Source: RI-92 sp037384645 (lineage in GTDB: Bacteria > Pseudomonadota > Gammaproteobacteria > UBA6429 > Thiohalophilaceae). From it: a stretch of 64,000 nucleotides of DNA. A program made the position numbers and the translations under genes. Below the pieces are notes generated by a model, which had not been told where the DNA came from, ran no database searches, and saw nothing but the letters and a program-made list of their open reading frames with translations. The DNA is taken from positions 1 through 64,000 of the forward strand of contig JARRNT010000016.1 in assembly GCA_037384645.1 (NCBI GenBank), in the 5' to 3' direction. Positions within the stretch are counted from its first letter, which is position 1; every line of letters begins with the position of its first letter. Shown piece after piece: positions 7,925-17,879 of the stretch.

Positions 7925-9235
7925 ATGAAGAAAGTATTGCCCCGCCTGGGCTGGTTTTGCGCATTATTGTCCATCAGTAGCACGGCGCTGGCAGCCCAAC
8001 CCAGTGCCGGTGACACCGCCTGGATGCTGACCTCCACCGCATTGGTGCTGTTTATGACCATCCCCGGGCTCTCACTGTTTTATGCCGGCCTGGTACGTTC
8101 ACGCAATGTCCTGTCAATCCTGATGCAATGCTTTGCCATTACCTGCATGGTCTCGCTGATCTGGGTGATATTCGGCTACAGCCTGGCCCTTAATCCGGCG
8201 CATCCGGTTGCGGGCAAGTGGCTGGGTAGCATGGGTAAGGTATTCTTGTCCGGCGTCAATGGTGACTCCCTGCACGGCACGATTCCCGAGTCGGTCTGGA
8301 TCATGTTCCAGATGACCTTTGCGATCATCACGCCCGCCCTGATCGTGGGCGGTTTTGCCGAGCGCATGAAATTTTCTGCCATGATGTTGTTCAGTGGCCT
8401 GTGGCTGGTGATTGTTTATTTGCCGAGCTGCTACTGGGTGTGGGGTGGTGGCTGGCTGATGCAAAAAGGCCTGATCGATTTTGCCGGCGGTACCGTGGTC
8501 CACATCAATGCCGGTGTTGCGGCCCTGGTGACTGCCCTGTACCTGGGCAAGCGCAAGGGCTTTCCGACTCAGGCCATGCCGCCACATAACCTGACCATGA
8601 CCGTGACCGGTGCCGGTATGCTGTGGGTGGGCTGGTTTGGTTTTAACGCCGGTTCGGCAGCGGCAGCAGGCGGTGCGGCAGGCATGGCCATGCTGGCGAC
8701 GCACATCAGTGCCGCCGCCGGTGCCCTGGCCTGGATGACGATCGAATGGGTGCGCTATGGCAAACCCAGTGTGTTGGGTATCGTCACGGGCATGGTCGCG
8801 GGACTGGGTACCATTACCCCGGCGTCTGGCAGCGTAGGGCCGGCCGGAGCGATGATCATTGGCCTGAGCGCCGGCTTCGTCTGTTATTTCTCGACCCAGT
8901 TCATTAAGCGCTCGCTCCATATTGATGATTCCCTCGATGTGTTTCCGGTACATGGTGTCGGTGGCATGCTCGGGACTTTCCTGGTGGGCATTTTTGCCTT
9001 CGTACTGGGGGGAAATGGCGTCCTCAAACCGGGTGAAACCGTGGGCCATGCCATCATCCACCAGTTGGGTGTGCAGTTGACCGGTATCGTTGTCCACATT
9101 GTCTGGGCGGCGGTCCTGACTTACGTCATCATTAAAATTGTCGACATGCTGATCGGTGTCAGGGTCAGCAGCGATGAAGAGACGGAGGGGCTGGACTACA
9201 CCCTGCACGGGGAAGTGGGATATCACGACCTCTGA
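7925..9235 (+). CDS. amt: Ammonium transporter Amt
   Basis: An inner-membrane ammonium channel of 436 residues with a cleavable-looking signal sequence (about 1-23, ending ALAAQ) and 11 expected membrane helices. The twin pore histidines are present, His193 in GGTVVHINAG and His343 in PVHGVGGMLG, as are GLSLFYAGLVRSRN and the GAGMLWVGWFGFNAG helix. It gates ammonium entry and is usually controlled by a GlnK/GlnB PII protein. No glnK is adjacent, unlike the common glnK-amtB pair. An NtrC-like site lies upstream and a strong terminator follows, so the gene is probably transcribed alone. Confidence 0.95.
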   Translation: MKKVLPRLGWFCALLSISSTALAAQPSAGDTAWMLTSTALVLFMTIPGLSLFYAGLVRSRNVLSILMQCFAITCMVSLIWVIFGYSLALNPAHPVAGKWLGSMGKVFLSGVNGDSLHGTIPESVWIMFQMTFAIITPALIVGGFAERMKFSAMMLFSGLWLVIVYLPSCYWVWGGGWLMQKGLIDFAGGTVVHINAGVAALVTALYLGKRKGFPTQAMPPHNLTMTVTGAGMLWVGWFGFNAGSAAAAGGAAGMAMLATHISAAAGALAWMTIEWVRYGKPSVLGIVTGMVAGLGTITPASGSVGPAGAMIIGLSAGFVCYFSTQFIKRSLHIDDSLDVFPVHGVGGMLGTFLVGIFAFVLGGNGVLKPGETVGHAIIHQLGVQLTGIVVHIVWAAVLTYVIIKIVDMLIGVRVSSDEETEGLDYTLHGEVGYHDL

Positions 9236-9260
9236 GACTGTATTCAGGATTACCTGGAAT

Positions 9261-9294
9261 ACGGCAGCCGTTGCGAAACGGCTGCCGTTTTTTT
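9261..9294 (+). terminator. Rho-independent terminator after amt
   Basis: A perfect 12-base-pair stem (ACGGCAGCCGTT at 9261-9272 and its complement at 9277-9288) with a 4-base GCGA loop is followed by a run of T to 9294. It begins 26 bases past the amt stop. Confidence 0.93.
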
Positions 9295-9416
9295 CACTTT
9301 ATGGATACCGAACCGCATGTTGGTGAACTCGTTGTGTTAATTTGTGTCTTCTTTTTATCCTGAAAACACGTAATACACGCGCAACAATACAAAAACGGGA
9401 AATCCCAGGAGTGCGA

Positions 9417-12158
9417 ATGAAATCAAGGCCGGTGCTTGCTGTTCAGAAATCGTTGAACAATCCATATCAGATACATCTCAGGACAAACGTCCGGCACAGG
9501 CTTATCCAGGTGCTCGTATTTCTTTGCGGAATGATGGGGCTGGTGACGTTCAGTTATGCCCGGGTCAGCAACACCAGCAAGGTGGTACGTGCAACCCTCG
9601 CTAATGGGATGAAGGTGGTGATTGTGTCCAATCCCCTGGCGCCGGTGGTGACCACCGTGATTAACTATCGGGTAGGATCCAATGAGGCGCCGGCCGGTTT
9701 CCCGGGTACCGCGCACGCAACGGAACACATGATGTTTCGTGGCAGCAAGGGACTGTCGGCTAACCAACTGGCAGAGATTGCTTCTGACATGGGTGGGGAT
9801 TTCGATGCCGATACCCAGCAGAGTGTAACCCAGTATTTCTTTACCATACCGGCAAAATACCTGAAGCTGGCATTGCACATCGAATCGATCCGCATGCAGG
9901 GCCTGTCACCCGATCCCAAGCTGTGGCAGCAGGAACGGGGAGCTATCGAACAGGAAGTGGCCCAGGACCTGTCCTCGCCGGAATACCTGGCCTACATTCG
10001 GGTCCTGGCTGCGCTGTTTAAGGGGACGCCCTATGCGCATGATGCCCTGGGCACGCGACCTTCGTTTAACAAGACCAGCTCGAAAATGCTCAGGGCGTTT
10101 CATCATCGCTGGTATACGCCGAATAATGCCGTGCTGATCATTGCCGGTAAGGTGGATCCGAGTGCAGCGCTCAAGCAGGTCAAGCAGCTGTTCGGCCACA
10201 TTTCGCGTCGGGCATTGCCGGCGCGTCCTGAAATAAAATTGCAGCCGGTGAAGGCCGAGACCCTGCATTTCAATACTGATCAACCCAGTGGTACGGCCAT
10301 GATTGCGTTTCGCATGCCCGGCTTCAACAGCCCTGATTATGCCGCGGCCGAGATCCTGGCCGATGTCCTGAGCAGCCAACGCAATGATCTGTACAACCTG
10401 GTGGTGCAGGGCAAGGCCCTGGATACCGGGTTTGATCTGAATGGGTTTGCCCCTGCCGGCATCGGCTATGCCTATGTTGCCTATTCCAAGGGCGCCAATG
10501 CCGAGCAGCTGCTTGCCGATGTGCGACATTTTCTCAAACGCAAACTCAAGGATGGGCTGTCGGCGGAACTGGTGAAGGCAGCACGTGTGCACGAGATTGC
10601 CCAGGCGGAATTCCAGAAGAATTCCATTTCGGGGCTGGCCATGGCCTGGTCGCAGGCCCTGGCGATCGAGGGACGGCAATCACCACAGCAGGATATCGAT
10701 GCGATCAAACAGGTCACCCTGGCTGATGTGGATCGGGTTGCGCGCAAATATCTTGACCTCAAGCATGCCGTGACCGTTGTGCTGGCACCGGCGGCTTCCG
10801 GCAAGCCGGTGGCGAGCAAGGGCTTTGGCGGCCGTGAGTCGTTTGCCACGAGCAAGGTCAAGGCCGTCAGTTTGCCCAAGTGGGCAAGCAGCAAGTTACA
10901 AAAGGTATCCATTCCGCATTCAAATGTGCACCCAGTGGATATGAAACTGCCCAACGGGATTCGCCTGATTGTACAGCCTACCAGGGTCAGCGCGACCGTG
11001 AGCGTGTACGGACATATTCGTAATCGTGCGGATATGGAAGAACCCAGGGGACAGGAGGGCGTAAACCTGGTCCTGGGGCAGTTGTTCGGTTTTGGTACCC
11101 ACAGTATGAATCGCCTGCAGTTCGAGAAGGCCCTGGACGATATTGCCGCCGATGAATCAGCCGGTACCTCGTTTAGTGTACAGGTCCTGCGTGCGCATTT
11201 TGATCGGGGTGTGCAGTTACTTGCCGATAATGAACTGCATCCTGCTTTGCCGGCCGGCGCTTTCAGAATTGTCCGACATCAGCTTGCCGGTTATCTCGCC
11301 GGGCGTAACGCCAGTCCCGGTTACCTGGTGTCCCGTGCCGTGCGCGCTTCATTATTCAAGGCTGGCGATCCAACCCTGCGCCAGGCCACGCCAAAGACGG
11401 TTCGGGCGCTGACACTCAAGGACGTGCAGGCCTATTTCAAACACGTCTATCGTCCCGATCTGACGACGATCGTCGTGATCGGGGATGTCACACCCAGGCA
11501 GGCGCGTGCCACTATCGAAAAATATTTTGGTGCCTGGAAGGCACATGGCGCCAAACCGCAAACCCTGTTGCCACCGGTCGCGTTAAGTAAACAGAGCACG
11601 ACCACGGTGCCCGATCGCAGCCGGGTCCAGGACAAGGTCGTGGAAATCGAAACCCTGGGGCTGAAACGTTCCAACCCGGATTACTATGCCCTGCAACTGG
11701 GTAATCATGTGCTCGGTGGCGGGTTCTATTCCACCCGGCTGTATCAGGACCTGCGGGAAAATACCGGCCTGGTTTATTACGTCTCGTCGGCATTCCAGGT
11801 TGGCAAGACCCGTGCGATCTACCAGGTCAGTTATGCCTGTGATCCGCCCAACGTGTCACGTGCCAGCGCGATCATCAACCGTGACCTGAAGGCAATGCAG
11901 GCCACGCTGGTCACACCCGCCGAACTGCACAATGCGCGTGCCTCTTTGTTGCGCGCCATTCCGTTGTCAGAGTCGAGTACGAACAGTATCGCGATGGGCC
12001 TGCTGGACCGGGCGACCCGGGACCTGCCGCTGAATGAACCCCTGATCGCGGCAAAATATTATGCACATCTGTCCGCGGCGGATATCAAGCAGGCCTTCGC
12101 CAAATGGGTACGACCCAAGGCATTGGCTCAGATTGTCCAGGGCCCGGCACCGCATTAG
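9417..12158 (+). CDS. M16-family zinc metallopeptidase, two-domain exported form
   Basis: A 913-residue insulinase/pitrilysin-family protein. A hydrophobic N-terminal stretch (about 30-48) suggests export to the periplasm. The first M16 half has the inverted zinc motif HATEH at 100-104 and the acidic ligand region ERGAIEQE near 173-180. The second half (from about 500) has the M16 fold but no HxxEH, as in other fused pitrilysin-like enzymes where it only shapes the chamber. The start at 9417 follows CCCAGGAG; an in-frame start at 9342 is less likely. It is flanked by the amt terminator and a 341-base gap. The substrate is unknown. Confidence 0.88.
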   Translation: MKSRPVLAVQKSLNNPYQIHLRTNVRHRLIQVLVFLCGMMGLVTFSYARVSNTSKVVRATLANGMKVVIVSNPLAPVVTTVINYRVGSNEAPAGFPGTAHATEHMMFRGSKGLSANQLAEIASDMGGDFDADTQQSVTQYFFTIPAKYLKLALHIESIRMQGLSPDPKLWQQERGAIEQEVAQDLSSPEYLAYIRVLAALFKGTPYAHDALGTRPSFNKTSSKMLRAFHHRWYTPNNAVLIIAGKVDPSAALKQVKQLFGHISRRALPARPEIKLQPVKAETLHFNTDQPSGTAMIAFRMPGFNSPDYAAAEILADVLSSQRNDLYNLVVQGKALDTGFDLNGFAPAGIGYAYVAYSKGANAEQLLADVRHFLKRKLKDGLSAELVKAARVHEIAQAEFQKNSISGLAMAWSQALAIEGRQSPQQDIDAIKQVTLADVDRVARKYLDLKHAVTVVLAPAASGKPVASKGFGGRESFATSKVKAVSLPKWASSKLQKVSIPHSNVHPVDMKLPNGIRLIVQPTRVSATVSVYGHIRNRADMEEPRGQEGVNLVLGQLFGFGTHSMNRLQFEKALDDIAADESAGTSFSVQVLRAHFDRGVQLLADNELHPALPAGAFRIVRHQLAGYLAGRNASPGYLVSRAVRASLFKAGDPTLRQATPKTVRALTLKDVQAYFKHVYRPDLTTIVVIGDVTPRQARATIEKYFGAWKAHGAKPQTLLPPVALSKQSTTTVPDRSRVQDKVVEIETLGLKRSNPDYYALQLGNHVLGGGFYSTRLYQDLRENTGLVYYVSSAFQVGKTRAIYQVSYACDPPNVSRASAIINRDLKAMQATLVTPAELHNARASLLRAIPLSESSTNSIAMGLLDRATRDLPLNEPLIAAKYYAHLSAADIKQAFAKWVRPKALAQIVQGPAPH

Positions 12159-12499
12159 GCTTTTGCCAACCGAATAAAGCGCAGCTTAGCTCGCATTGCT
12201 GCAGGTTGTGGCCTGTGATGACAGCATAAGCCTGTCAGCCACAGTGATCGCTTATCCCCCGGCACGGCGAAACTGCCCGATTCATCCCGGTTACCGAGCC
12301 AAATACTGGCTGACTGGATGCCTGCGTGGCAGTGGGGGTTCGCAAAGGGGCAGGATTACGGACATGTCGGCAACTTGTCCCAGGCGGGCAAGCTGCGCAA
12401 ATACGCTCTTTCAGGCGTGACCAGGCTGCTGGCCGGGCACTGGAAATCCCACCGGGCCTTCGCTACCATTGCCAGCCCTGATTACACACTGACCAGTTC
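12159..12499. other. 341-base gap with no recognisable gene
   Basis: Two short open frames on the plus strand (12196-12420 and 12318-12539) give proteins with no recognisable motif, and the second runs into miaB in another frame. I see no strong terminator for the peptidase gene, no tRNA and no clear riboswitch fold. The miaB promoter presumably lies here. The stretch is fairly GC-rich. Confidence 0.5.
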
Positions 12500-13849
12500 A
12501 TGCCCAAGCTGTACATCAAAACCTTCGGTTGCCAGATGAACGAGTACGATACTGCCAAAATGGCAGAGGTGCTCAGGGCCTCCCATGGCCTGGAGCTGGC
12601 GGAGACGCCGGAGCAGGCTGAGGTGCTTTTGCTGAATACCTGCTCGGTGCGGGAGAAGGCCCAGGAAAAGGTGTTCTCCCAGCTCGGGATGTGGCGGCCC
12701 CTGAAAGAACGCAATCCGGCGGTGGTCATCGGGGTTGGCGGCTGTGTTGCCAGCCAGGAAGGCGAGGCCATTCTGCAACGTGCGCCCTACGTCGACCTAG
12801 TCTTCGGGCCGCAGACCCTGCACCGCCTGCCACAAATGCTGGATGAGGTGCGCAGTCAGCGTTTACCCAGTATCGATATCAGTTTCCCGGAGATAGAAAA
12901 GTTCGATCACCTGCCCGAACCCCAGGCGGAAGGACCGTCGGCCTTCGTTTCCATCATGGAGGGCTGTTCTAAATACTGTACATTTTGTGTGGTTCCCTAT
13001 ACCCGGGGTGAAGAAGTCAGCCGGCCGTTTGATGATGTGATCGCGGAAGTCGCGCAACTGGCGACCCAGGGTGTACGCGAGGTGACCCTGCTGGGCCAGA
13101 ACGTCAATGCCTACCGGGGGGAAATGCACGACGGTGGGGTAGCTGACCTGGCCCTGTTGATTCGCTACATCGCGGCCATCGACGGTCTGGATCGCATCCG
13201 CTATACCACGTCCCACCCCATTGAAATGAGCGACAGCCTGATCCAGGTATACGCCGAGGTCCCCGAGCTGGTCAGCCACCTGCATCTGCCGGTGCAAAGC
13301 GGGGCCGACCGGATTCTGGCCCTGATGAAGCGCAAGCACACGGTCCTGGAATACAAGGCGAGCATCCGCAAGCTGCGTGAGGCCCGTCCGGATATCTCCA
13401 TTTCCTCAGATTTTATCGTGGGATTTCCCGGGGAAACGGATACCGATTTTGCTGCCACCATGGACCTTATCGCTGAGGTGGGATTCGACACCTCATTCAG
13501 CTTCATTTACAGCCCACGACCGGGTACCCCGGCCGCCGGGCTGCCCGACGACGTGCCCGTGGAGGCCAAAAAACAACGCCTGCAAATCCTGCAGACCCGC
13601 ATTAGCCAGCAGGCCCGGGCCATCTCGGCCGCCATGGTTGGCACCTGCCAGCAGGTGCTGGTGACCGGCCCATCCAGGAAAGATCCGGGCCAACTTTGCG
13701 GCCGCACGGCCAACAATCGTGTGGTAAACTTTATAGGACAGCCTGGATTGATAGGTGATTTTGTCAACGTGAACATAACCGAAGCCCTGCCCAATTCCCT
13801 GCGTGGTGAGCTTGTTGCCACGTCTCAACCTGCGATTAACGCACGCTAA
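12500..13849 (+). CDS. miaB: tRNA-2-methylthio-N6-dimethylallyladenosine synthase MiaB
   Basis: A radical-SAM methylthiotransferase that adds the 2-methylthio group to i6A37 of tRNAs reading UNN codons. 449 residues in the family order: an N-terminal UPF0004 domain with cluster-binding Cys11, Cys48 and Cys82; a radical SAM domain with Cys156, Cys160 and Cys163 in GCSKYCTFCVVPYTRG; and a C-terminal TRAM domain ending near VATSQ. It heads the miaB-ybeZ-ybeY-ybeX-lnt run, with 14 bases to the next gene. Confidence 0.97.
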   Translation: MPKLYIKTFGCQMNEYDTAKMAEVLRASHGLELAETPEQAEVLLLNTCSVREKAQEKVFSQLGMWRPLKERNPAVVIGVGGCVASQEGEAILQRAPYVDLVFGPQTLHRLPQMLDEVRSQRLPSIDISFPEIEKFDHLPEPQAEGPSAFVSIMEGCSKYCTFCVVPYTRGEEVSRPFDDVIAEVAQLATQGVREVTLLGQNVNAYRGEMHDGGVADLALLIRYIAAIDGLDRIRYTTSHPIEMSDSLIQVYAEVPELVSHLHLPVQSGADRILALMKRKHTVLEYKASIRKLREARPDISISSDFIVGFPGETDTDFAATMDLIAEVGFDTSFSFIYSPRPGTPAAGLPDDVPVEAKKQRLQILQTRISQQARAISAAMVGTCQQVLVTGPSRKDPGQLCGRTANNRVVNFIGQPGLIGDFVNVNITEALPNSLRGELVATSQPAINAR

Positions 13850-13863
13850 ACCACGCCCTCAAG

Positions 13864-14850
13864 TTGAACACTGCAGCTAACTTTTCCGACATCGTTCTGG
13901 AACCGGCAGATAACCACAGACTGGCCAACCTGTGCGGCCAGTTCGATGAGCATCTGCGCCAGATCGAGCGCCGCCTCGGGGTCGAGGTCAACAATCGCGG
14001 TAACGTGTTCCGGGTGATCGGCGAGGCGCGCTCGGTCCAGGCCACCGGGGAGTTGCTGCGTGATCTGTATCGCAGTACTGACAGCGAAATCCTCAACCCC
14101 CAGCGCATTAACCTGTACCTGCAGGAAGCCGGTGTTGACGCCCTGCTGGAAGAGATGGCACAGACCAACGAAGAGGTCTCGATCAAGACCAAACGTGGCG
14201 TCATCCGCGGGCGTGGTCCGCACCAGATCGGCTATTTAAGAGCTATCCAGCAGCAGGACATCAGTTTCGGTATTGGCCCGGCCGGTACTGGCAAAACCTA
14301 TCTCGCTGTGGCCTCGGCGGTGGATGCCATGGAGCGTGACAAGGTGCGGCGTCTGATCCTGACCCGCCCGGCAGTGGAAAGCGGCGAGCGTCTGGGCTTT
14401 CTGCCCGGCGACCTGAGTCAGAAGATCGACCCCTACCTGCGGCCCTTGTATGACGCCCTGTACGAAATGCTCGGCTTCGAGCAGGTAGCGCGTCTGATCG
14501 AACGTAATGTCATCGAAGTGGCACCGCTGGCCTTCATGCGTGGCCGCACACTGAACGACTCCTTTATTATTCTTGATGAGGCCCAGAACACCACGGTGGA
14601 ACAGATGAAAATGTTCCTGACCCGGATTGGCTTTGGTTCCACCTGCGTGATTACCGGGGACGTGACCCAGGTCGACCTGCCGCGTGGCCAGCAATCCGGG
14701 CTGCGTCATGTGATCGATGTGCTCAAGGACGTCGACGGCATTAACTTCACCTTTTTTACGGCCAAAGACGTGGTGCGTCACCCGCTGGTGCAGCGCATCG
14801 TGACGGCCTATGAACGTGTTGGCCAGGAAACTGGCACAACTAAACAGTAA
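13864..14850 (+). CDS. ybeZ: PhoH-like ATPase YbeZ
   Basis: 328 residues with an N-terminal KH-like part and a PhoH ATPase core: Walker A GPAGTGKT at 138-145 and Walker B FIILDEAQNT. YbeZ is known to partner with the endoribonuclease YbeY in rRNA maturation and RNA quality control, and ybeY follows here after one base. I take the TTG at 13864 as the start because it follows miaB closely and gives the usual length. Confidence 0.92.
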   Translation: MNTAANFSDIVLEPADNHRLANLCGQFDEHLRQIERRLGVEVNNRGNVFRVIGEARSVQATGELLRDLYRSTDSEILNPQRINLYLQEAGVDALLEEMAQTNEEVSIKTKRGVIRGRGPHQIGYLRAIQQQDISFGIGPAGTGKTYLAVASAVDAMERDKVRRLILTRPAVESGERLGFLPGDLSQKIDPYLRPLYDALYEMLGFEQVARLIERNVIEVAPLAFMRGRTLNDSFIILDEAQNTTVEQMKMFLTRIGFGSTCVITGDVTQVDLPRGQQSGLRHVIDVLKDVDGINFTFFTAKDVVRHPLVQRIVTAYERVGQETGTTKQ

Positions 14851-14851
14851 C

Positions 14852-15322
14852 ATGGAACTGCATCTCGATTTACAGATTGCCCTGGATACCAGTGGCTATA
14901 GTCTGCCCACTGAAGCGCAAATCCGGCAGTGGCTGAACGCTGCCCTGGACGGGCGCCTGTCGCAAGCCGAGCTGACTATCCGGGTTGTCGATGAGGTCGA
15001 AAGCGAACAACTGAATCTGCAATACCGTCATAAATCAGGTCCTACCAACGTGCTGTCGTTTCCATTTGAATCCGATGTGCCAATGGACATTCCGCTGCTG
15101 GGTGATATTGTTATCTGTGCGCCGGTTGTCGCGCGCGAAGCGCTGGAGCAGCACAAGGATCTGTTATTGCACTGGGCACATATTATCCTGCACGGTACTT
15201 TGCATTTGCTGGGTTACGACCATATATCCGATGCAGATGCTGAAAAAATGGAACGTATAGAAATTCAGTTAATGCAACAACTTGGTTTTCCCAACCCCTA
15301 CGAGGTAAGCACACAACCATGA
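14852..15322 (+). CDS. ybeY: Endoribonuclease / rRNA maturation factor YbeY
   Basis: A zinc-dependent single-strand endoribonuclease for 16S rRNA 3'-end processing and 70S quality control. 156 residues; the zinc-binding motif HGTLHLLGYDH sits at 114-124, and NVLSFPF near 66-72 is typical. The frame is open from 14810 inside ybeZ, but the ATG at 14852, one base after the ybeZ stop, gives the standard N-terminus (MELHLDLQIA). The stop overlaps the ybeX start by four bases. Confidence 0.95.
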   Translation: MELHLDLQIALDTSGYSLPTEAQIRQWLNAALDGRLSQAELTIRVVDEVESEQLNLQYRHKSGPTNVLSFPFESDVPMDIPLLGDIVICAPVVAREALEQHKDLLLHWAHIILHGTLHLLGYDHISDADAEKMERIEIQLMQQLGFPNPYEVSTQP

Positions 15323-16233
15323 GCGAGGACCGATCGGGTCGCCCCAGCGGGGCGAACGGCAAGGACGATAAAAACGGGCGTTCCTGGATCGAACGGTTAG
15401 GACATTTTCTGCAAATCGATCCGAAGAATCGCGAGGAACTGTTGTCGGTATTGCGCGAGGCGCAGGACAACCAGATCATCGACCTGGATGCACTGGCGAT
15501 GATCGAAGGTGTGCTGCAGGTATCCGAAATGCAGGTGCGCGACATCATGATTCCTCGGGCGCAAATGGTGGTAGTGCAACGCGACATGAGCATGCAGGAA
15601 GTCCTGCCGATCGTGGTGGATGCGGCCCACTCCCGCTATCCGGTAGTGGGCGAGAATCGTGACGAGGTGATCGGTATCCTGCTGGCCAAGGATCTGTTGC
15701 CGTATTTTCAGCTGGGCACCCAGGAAAAATTCAATCTGAAAGAAATTATGCGGCCGGCCGGATTTATTCCGGAAAGTAAACGTCTTAATGTGTTATTAAA
15801 GGAATTTCGTGCCAGTCGTAATCATATTGCCATTGTCGTAGACGAGTATGGTGGTGTGGCCGGCATGGTGACAATCGAAGACGTGCTTGAGCAGATCGTG
15901 GGCGAGATCGAGGATGAACATGATTACGAAGATGATATCTATATCATGGAGCACAACGCCCACCACGCAACAGTCAAGGCAATTACACCCATTGATGAAT
16001 TCAATGAACATTTCAGTGCAGAATTCAGTGATGAAGAATTCGATACTATCGGTGGGTTGATCATGAGTAAACTTGGTCATTTACCCAAGCGTGGCGAGCG
16101 GGTTTACCTGGGCGGGTTTAACTTCAAGGTATTGCGTGCCGATGGCCGACGGGTCCATTTGATCCAGGTGAAACGCGAGAAACAAAATGAAGATATCACG
16201 ACCGCCGAAAGCAGCGATCGTGCTCAGGAATAA
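15319..16233 (+). CDS. ybeX: CorC/YbeX-type CBS-domain protein
   Basis: 304 residues with two CBS domains (about 70-190, including VRDIMIPRAQMVVV and LKEIMRPAGFIPESK) and a C-terminal CorC/HlyC transporter-associated domain (about 205-290, GDEEFDTIGG-like). No membrane segments are present, so this is the soluble form. The family is linked to magnesium/cobalt homeostasis and, through the ybeZYX operon, to ribosome metabolism. It overlaps ybeY by 4 bases and lnt by 47 bases. Confidence 0.92.
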   Translation: MSEDRSGRPSGANGKDDKNGRSWIERLGHFLQIDPKNREELLSVLREAQDNQIIDLDALAMIEGVLQVSEMQVRDIMIPRAQMVVVQRDMSMQEVLPIVVDAAHSRYPVVGENRDEVIGILLAKDLLPYFQLGTQEKFNLKEIMRPAGFIPESKRLNVLLKEFRASRNHIAIVVDEYGGVAGMVTIEDVLEQIVGEIEDEHDYEDDIYIMEHNAHHATVKAITPIDEFNEHFSAEFSDEEFDTIGGLIMSKLGHLPKRGERVYLGGFNFKVLRADGRRVHLIQVKREKQNEDITTAESSDRAQE

Positions 16234-17767
16234 ATACCACCTCTTCTACGAATGTCTGGCCGTGCTCAGTGGTGCACTGTTGCCACTGGCGTTTGCGCCG
16301 GTAAACTGGTTTTTTCTGGCCGTGTTCTCGCCGTTGCTGGCCTTTTTCAGCTGGCATGGCGTACGCCCGGGCGTGGCGGCAAGACGCGGTTTACTGTTCG
16401 GACTGGGTTTCTTTGGCGTCGGTGTATCCTGGGTTTACGTGGCAGTAGCCGATTACACGCCCGGCATTACCAGGTTACACCTGTTTGGCGAAGCCATTTC
16501 CCCCGAAGGTATCCTGGTCGCCGGCCTGTTTGTCGCATTACTCTCATTATTTATTACCCTCCAGGCTTATCTGGGGGCACGTCTGCAGCATCGCTTATCC
16601 CTGGCCTGGCACGGACTGGTATTCGCCACGGTGTGGATGCTGTTTGAATGGTTGCGTGGCTGGGTGCTGACCGGCTTCCCCTGGCTGGACCTGGGTTATA
16701 GCCAGATCATTTCACCCCTGGCGGGGTATGCACCCGTATTAGGCAGTTATGGCGCATCACTGATGGTGGTACTGACCGCCGCCGGCCTCTGGCAATGGCT
16801 GCAACGGCGAGACCGCTTCGGCTATGGTTTACTGGTCGGCTTACTGGTGATCTGGCTTGGCGGTTGGGGACTGACTTTTATCAAATGGTCACATCCAACG
16901 GGCAAGCCGATCAAGGTCGCCCTGGTGCAGGGTAACCTGCCTCAGCTAACCAAATGGGACCCATCCAAGATACTTTATCGCCTGGATTTTTATGCTGACC
17001 TGTCCAGGCCTTACTGGGGTAAGGTGGATGCCATCGTCTGGCCGGAAAATGCCATGACGATCTTCTGGCAGGATGCGCCGCAGCAATATCGCAAAGACCT
17101 GGAACAGCATGTTAAACAAAGCGGGACTGATCTTGTCATTGGTCTGCCGTATGAGAATGAAAAGACCGGCCAGTATTACAGTAGCCTGCTGGTCCTGGGC
17201 AAGACCCCGGGTGTTTACAACAAGCGTCACCTCGTGCCGTTTGGCGAGTATGTGCCGCTGGCATCGGAATTGCGGGGATTGATCAAGTTCTTTAACCTGC
17301 CTATGTCCAGCTTCAGTCCTGGTGCGCCGGATCAGAAACACCTTGAGATCGCCGGCCAGCCCATGGCACCTTCCATTTGTTACGAAGATGCTTTCGGCAG
17401 TGAATTGCTCAGATTTCTGCCACAGGCCACGGTACTGATTAACGGGAGTAATAACGCCTGGTACGGTCGTTCGCTGGCACCCTACCAGCATTTACAGATC
17501 TCCAGTATGCGGGCCCTGGAAACCTCACGTGAGGAGATCCGAGCCACGACCACCGGTATCTCGGCGCTGGTCAATCAGCATGGCCGCGTGATCAAGCGAT
17601 CCCCGGAATTTAAAAGCTACGTCCTGACCGGGAAAGTGCAACCGCGACAGGGTGCAACACCGTACGTGCGCACAGGCAACTGGCCGGTGGTGAGTCTGAT
17701 CTTCGTCCTGCTGGGCATCCTCGTTCTCCGTAGTCGTTGGTCCCGCCAACCAGATAACGTGAACTGA
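16187..17767 (+). CDS. lnt: Apolipoprotein N-acyltransferase Lnt
   Basis: An inner-membrane enzyme that adds the third acyl chain to the N-terminal cysteine of lipoproteins. 526 residues: about six N-terminal membrane helices, a periplasmic nitrilase-fold domain (about 240-490) and a final helix near 500-518. The catalytic triad is visible as Glu287 (VWPENAMT), Lys346 (YNKRHLVPFGEYVP) and Cys398 (PSICYEDAFG). The ATG overlaps ybeX by 47 bases; a slightly later start is possible. leuS follows. Confidence 0.95.
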   Translation: MKISRPPKAAIVLRNKYHLFYECLAVLSGALLPLAFAPVNWFFLAVFSPLLAFFSWHGVRPGVAARRGLLFGLGFFGVGVSWVYVAVADYTPGITRLHLFGEAISPEGILVAGLFVALLSLFITLQAYLGARLQHRLSLAWHGLVFATVWMLFEWLRGWVLTGFPWLDLGYSQIISPLAGYAPVLGSYGASLMVVLTAAGLWQWLQRRDRFGYGLLVGLLVIWLGGWGLTFIKWSHPTGKPIKVALVQGNLPQLTKWDPSKILYRLDFYADLSRPYWGKVDAIVWPENAMTIFWQDAPQQYRKDLEQHVKQSGTDLVIGLPYENEKTGQYYSSLLVLGKTPGVYNKRHLVPFGEYVPLASELRGLIKFFNLPMSSFSPGAPDQKHLEIAGQPMAPSICYEDAFGSELLRFLPQATVLINGSNNAWYGRSLAPYQHLQISSMRALETSREEIRATTTGISALVNQHGRVIKRSPEFKSYVLTGKVQPRQGATPYVRTGNWPVVSLIFVLLGILVLRSRWSRQPDNVN

Positions 17768-17879
17768 TACCTGTTGGCGGGTTTTACCTGCGTCCGTGGG
17801 CGTCCGGCATTTCGCCAACCCGCCTGATCGGGTATGCTTTATGTCCCCAGATAAGGTAAACAACAGACAGAAAATAATC

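Noticed and set aside
8114..9226. 370-codon open frame on the minus strand opposite amt
   Set aside because: amt is clear on the plus strand; this frame gives a low-complexity His/Asp/Gln-rich protein and is a shadow.
12196..12420. 74-codon frame in the gap before miaB
   Set aside because: No motif, no ribosome site and no family resemblance.
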